Translations under genes and position numbers: made by a program
NCBI GenBank assembly: GCA_023435265.1
Contig: JAEYRZ010000209.1
Coordinates: 1 to 17,617 of the forward strand
Length of the DNA stretch: 17,617 bases
Source: Pseudomonadota bacterium
Lineage (GTDB): Bacteria > Desulfobacterota > Desulfobacteria > Desulfobacterales > Desulfosarcinaceae
Direction: 5' to 3'
In this document: piece after piece, positions 15,194 to 17,617 of the stretch
Layout of the letters: every line of letters begins with the position of its first letter
Numbering within the stretch: position 1 is the first letter of the stretch
Notes under the pieces: model-generated
The model's database searches: none
The model's input: only the letters and a program-made list of their open reading frames with translations
What the model was told of the DNA's origin: nothing

Positions 15194-16228
15194 ATGGCCA
15201 ACGTGACGCGTAGAGATTTTTTGTGCAAGGTCGGCGCAGGTGCGCTCGTGCTCGGCATGCCCGGCCGGTGGATCAGCGCGGCGGCCGCGGCGCCGACCTA
15301 CACCGGCGTGACCTATCTGACGCCCGCCTACAAGGATCTGTTTCCCCCGATCGTCACTTTCGTCGATACACTCAAGAAGCACTCCGATCTGATGAAGGTG
15401 GATTTCTTCGATTCCGGGACCCTGGTCAAGGCCGACGAGCAGGTGTCGGCCCTGCGCACGGGTACGATCCAGTTCATGTTTCACACCACCTCCTATATCA
15501 CGCGCAACTACCCGATCCTCGGGCTTCTGGGACTTCCCAGCCTCTGCGAGAACATCTACGAACACGGCGAGCGCATTGCAATGGAGAGCCCGCTGTGGAA
15601 GCTGATCAACGACGTGCTGGCCAAGGACAATACCTTCATGCTCACCGCCGGGGGTGGGATCCTCGAGCCGGAATACATCTGGAGCGGGAAGAACAAGATC
15701 GCCAGCCTCGCCGACCTGAAGGGCAAACGGATCCGCACGGTGAGCTACGAAGCCGAGGAAGTGCTCAAACCCTACGGAGTCGCCGGCACCCGCATTCCCT
15801 CCTCTGAACTGTACATCGCCGTTCAGCGGGGGACGGTCGACGCCACGCTGGCCAACATCAGCACGATCATGGGACGCAAGATCTACGAGCAGACCAAATA
15901 CTGCTACAAGCTGCCGATGACCGGTTTTTCGATCGCCATTTTCATGCTCAAGGACAAGTGGGACGGCCTGGCGGACGCCGAAAAGGCCGCTTTCTGGGAT
16001 GCCGCCAAGGCATTCGACAAGACCTATGCCGCCGAGATCAACGGCAAGTTCTATCCTGAGCAATTCTGGCCCCAGCTTAAAAAGGGGGGCATGGAAGTCT
16101 TCGATCCCACCGAAGCCGAGTTGAAGGACTTCGAGGCCAAAAGCAAACCGGTCTGGGAATGGTGGAAGAAACAGTTGGGCGAGCAGGTCGGGCAGAAGGC
16201 GATCGACCTCGCCCTGGGAAGAGGTTGA
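15194..16228 (+). CDS. dctP: TRAP transporter substrate-binding protein (DctP family), Tat-exported
   Basis: The start is the ATG at 15194 because GGAGG lies 5-6 bases upstream (15184-15188); an upstream in-frame TTG at 15152 has no such site. The 344-residue protein begins MANVTRRDFLCKVGAGALVL, whose TRRDFL matches the twin-arginine consensus, followed by a hydrophobic stretch and AAAAA cleavage region near residue 33. The mature protein shows DctP features: TLVKADEQVSALRTGTIQF, LADLKGKRIRT (with an Arg expected to bind the substrate carboxylate) and ELYIAVQRGTVDATLA. Tat export implies folding in the cytoplasm before secretion. It would capture an organic acid in the periplasm and deliver it to DctQM. 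The ligand is unknown. Confidence 0.93.
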   Translation: MANVTRRDFLCKVGAGALVLGMPGRWISAAAAAPTYTGVTYLTPAYKDLFPPIVTFVDTLKKHSDLMKVDFFDSGTLVKADEQVSALRTGTIQFMFHTTSYITRNYPILGLLGLPSLCENIYEHGERIAMESPLWKLINDVLAKDNTFMLTAGGGILEPEYIWSGKNKIASLADLKGKRIRTVSYEAEEVLKPYGVAGTRIPSSELYIAVQRGTVDATLANISTIMGRKIYEQTKYCYKLPMTGFSIAIFMLKDKWDGLADAEKAAFWDAAKAFDKTYAAEINGKFYPEQFWPQLKKGGMEVFDPTEAELKDFEAKSKPVWEWWKKQLGEQVGQKAIDLALGRG

Positions 16229-16235
16229 CAAGACC

Positions 16236-16817
16236 ATGGATGCTGTTTCGGCAATGATTCAGCGGCTATCCAGAGGGACCGGGGTCCTGGGCCAGGCGGC
16301 CATGGCCTTCATGGCGGTCAGTATTTTTTATGACGTCGTCATGCGCTATCTTTTCGCCGCCCCGACCTTTTGGGCCCTGGAAGTCAACACCTTCCTGCTG
16401 CTCTTCCTCTGCACCATTCCACTGGCGGACGTGCAGGGCGCCCGGGTCAACATCCGCGTCACGTTTCTGATCGACCGGCTGCCGCCGCGCATCGTCCGGC
16501 GGCTCGACGTCCTGCGCGGGGTGCTGGGGATCCTTTTTTGCGCCGCCATGATCTGGAAGGGGACGGCCATGGCGCTGTTGGCCTTTGAGCACAACGACCG
16601 GATGTCCACCTCGCTCGGCACGCCGATGTTCATCCCGTACATGATTCTGCCGGTCGGGTTTTTTCTGCTGGCGCTTCAGTTCGCCGTTCTGATCAAGGCG
16701 GCGCTCGGCCCGCTCGCAGAGGCCGGGGCGGGTCCTGCATCCAGCGGTGTAAATCGTGAGGGGAGCGGGATATGCACCCTCCCGCCGGAGAACGAAGATG
16801 CCGTTGAGCATCAGTGA
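16236..16817 (+). CDS. dctQ: TRAP transporter small permease (DctQ)
   Basis: The 193-residue protein has four hydrophobic helices (about residues 16-37, 45-65, 92-112, 133-155) and the DctQ-family motifs YDVVMRYLF near helix 1 and the positively charged loop before helix 3. It anchors the TRAP complex in the inner membrane with DctM. It starts 8 bases after dctP. The last 35 or so residues (from GAGPASSGV) are low-complexity, and the end overlaps the next, truncated hydratase ORF. DctQ proteins usually stop soon after helix 4, so the tail may come from a deletion or fusion event at this point. Confidence 0.9.
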   Translation: MDAVSAMIQRLSRGTGVLGQAAMAFMAVSIFYDVVMRYLFAAPTFWALEVNTFLLLFLCTIPLADVQGARVNIRVTFLIDRLPPRIVRRLDVLRGVLGILFCAAMIWKGTAMALLAFEHNDRMSTSLGTPMFIPYMILPVGFFLLALQFAVLIKAALGPLAEAGAGPASSGVNREGSGICTLPPENEDAVEHQ

Positions 16818-17052
16818 AAATAAATCCAGCGGCGCACTGCAGGCTTCGCCGGGGGACATCCCCTTGGCCGGAAAGAACTTCGGCTGCGGGTCTTCGCGCG
16901 AACATGCGCCGGCGGCGATCAAGGGGCTGGGCGTCGGTCTGGTGATGAACGGCGGTCTGTTCAGGTGTCAGGCGGCCAGGACGGCCGAAGCGGACAATGT
17001 CGACGCCGCGCGACGTTCGGGCGGCAAATCACTCACAAGGAGGAAACGATGA
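16798..17052 (+). pseudogene. Remnant of an aconitase-family hydratase small subunit (LeuD/DmdB-like)
   Basis: The 84-codon frame contains one conserved block, GDIPLAGKNFGCGSSREHAPAAIKGLGV (core GCGSSREHAP), which is the swivel-domain signature of 3-isopropylmalate, homoaconitate or dimethylmaleate hydratase small subunits. Normal proteins have about 160-200 residues; the approximately 45 residues that should precede this block and the SFARIF-containing half that should follow are missing, replaced by unrelated sequence (MPLSISENKSSG before, MNGGLFRCQAARTAEAD after). No other frame restores them. It overlaps dctQ by 20 bases and its TGA overlaps the ATG of tctC (ATGA), so it is still in the transcribed operon. 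I read it as a decayed gene, although a translated fragment is possible. Confidence 0.75.
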
Positions 17053-17617
17053 AAGTGCAACAGCGTCTCATTCTGGTTTTCTGCATTCTGGCGGCCGGGC
17101 TGTTCTTTTTTCAGAGTCCGTCCCTGGCCGGTTATCCCGACAAGACCATCGAGTTCATCGCACCGGCCAACCCGGGGGGCGGATGGGATTTGACCTGCCG
17201 GATGACCGCCAAAACCCTCGAAGAGGCCAAGCTGGTCCCCCAGACCATGGTCGTGTCCAACAAACCCGGCGGATTCGGCGTGGTCGCCATGACGGAAATG
17301 ACCAAGAGCCGGACCAACGATCAGAACACGCTGGTGGCCTTCTCGGCGGTGCTGACCACCCAGATGGCGGTCAAGAAAAACCCGTACACCTACCGGGATG
17401 TCAAACCACTGGCCGTGCTGTTCGTGGATTACGGCACGCTGGCGGTCTCCAAGGACTCGCCGCATAAAACGATTGACGCATTGCTCGCCGAATGGAAGAA
17501 GAATCCCGAAGCGGTCAGCTTCGCCGGCAGCTCGCCTCCCGGCGGCCTGGACCACATGCGCATCGCCATGATGGCCAAATCGTTGGGCGTCCCCCTGAAC
17601 AAGATCCGCTATGTCGC
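17049..17617 (+). CDS. tctC: Tripartite tricarboxylate transporter substrate-binding protein TctC (3' partial)
   Basis: The ATG at 17049 has AAGGAGGAAACG directly upstream and the frame stays open to the right edge (189 codons). A signal peptide (MKVQQRLILVFCILAAGLFF, cleavage after SLA near residue 27) leads to the TctC/Bug start GYPDKTIEFIAPANPGGGWD, whose PANPGGGWD loop binds a carboxylate. Later SFAGSSPPGGLDHMRIAMMAK is the matching second ligand loop. This protein would bind a tri- or dicarboxylate in the periplasm for TctAB, expected just outside the window. Together with the TRAP genes it gives the operon two independent carboxylate importers. About 130 residues are missing because the window ends. 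Confidence 0.92.
   Translation, partial: MKVQQRLILVFCILAAGLFFFQSPSLAGYPDKTIEFIAPANPGGGWDLTCRMTAKTLEEAKLVPQTMVVSNKPGGFGVVAMTEMTKSRTNDQNTLVAFSAVLTTQMAVKKNPYTYRDVKPLAVLFVDYGTLAVSKDSPHKTIDALLAEWKKNPEAVSFAGSSPPGGLDHMRIAMMAKSLGVPLNKIRYV

Noticed and set aside
13658..16237. 859-codon open frame on the minus strand opposite the lyase and TRAP genes
   Set aside because: It is an antisense shadow created by GC-rich codon bias. Its protein is dominated by His, Gln, Asp and Gly with low-complexity runs, has no domain, and lies opposite strongly supported genes.
1..17617. CRISPR arrays, tRNA or rRNA genes, prophage or integrase genes
   Set aside because: I looked for regularly spaced repeats, tRNA-like cloverleaf ends and transposase or integrase motifs and found none; the only mobile-type signal is the 140-bp hairpin element.

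Overview
The window is GC-rich (roughly 60% or more by eye), with short intergenic gaps and strong AGGAGG-type ribosome binding sites. Gene content suggests an anaerobic proteobacterium in the broad sense, most likely Desulfobacterota (former Deltaproteobacteria). The pointers are a methylenetetrahydrofolate reductase carrying the cysteine-rich C-terminal domain common in anaerobic one-carbon metabolism, several carboxylate uptake systems, and a small hairpin element with ends of a type I recall from that group. This placement is inference from gene content, not a marker gene.

Layout. (1) Positions 1-1221 are accessory-looking. They hold the tail of a coiled-coil protein, a relatively AT-rich stretch with two tiny overlapping ORFs that have good ribosome binding sites, and a 57-residue zinc-ribbon protein on the minus strand. 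(2) Positions 1222-7422 on the minus strand carry a MetF-type reductase with a zinc/iron-sulfur-type tail, and a translationally overlapping ABC cassette: LolD-like ATPase, 862-residue double FtsX permease, and a secreted AttH/CrtC-type lipocalin. The cassette resembles an AttEFGH system with the two permeases fused. (3) Positions 7680-9510, also minus strand, encode a SAM methyltransferase and an aldo/keto reductase, probably one transcript. (4) Positions 9511-9956 are a divergent control region with candidate promoters, an 8+8 bp palindrome just after the gntR-side -10 box, and a 140-bp hairpin element (MITE-like) in the leader of the regulator gene. (5) From 9957 to the right edge, on the plus strand, runs a compact operon: GntR/UTRA regulator, HMG-CoA-lyase-family lyase, family III CoA-transferase, isocitrate-lyase/PEP-mutase-family lyase, TRAP large permease (DctM), Tat-exported TRAP binding protein (DctP), TRAP small permease (DctQ), a truncated LeuD-like hydratase small-subunit remnant, and the start of a TctC (tripartite tricarboxylate transporter) binding protein.

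The plus-strand operon is the most interesting part. It reads as a regulated uptake-and-cleavage module for a branched or hydroxylated dicarboxylic acid of about five or six carbons. Two carboxylate importers would bring in substrate, the CoA-transferase would activate an acid, the HMG-CoA-lyase homologue would cleave the CoA ester, and the second lyase would cleave a free acid such as 2,3-dimethylmalate or methylisocitrate. The leftover LeuD piece beside a dimethylmalate-lyase-like enzyme recalls dimethylmaleate hydratase plus dimethylmalate lyase in clostridial nicotinate fermentation. The substrate is not proven by the sequence.
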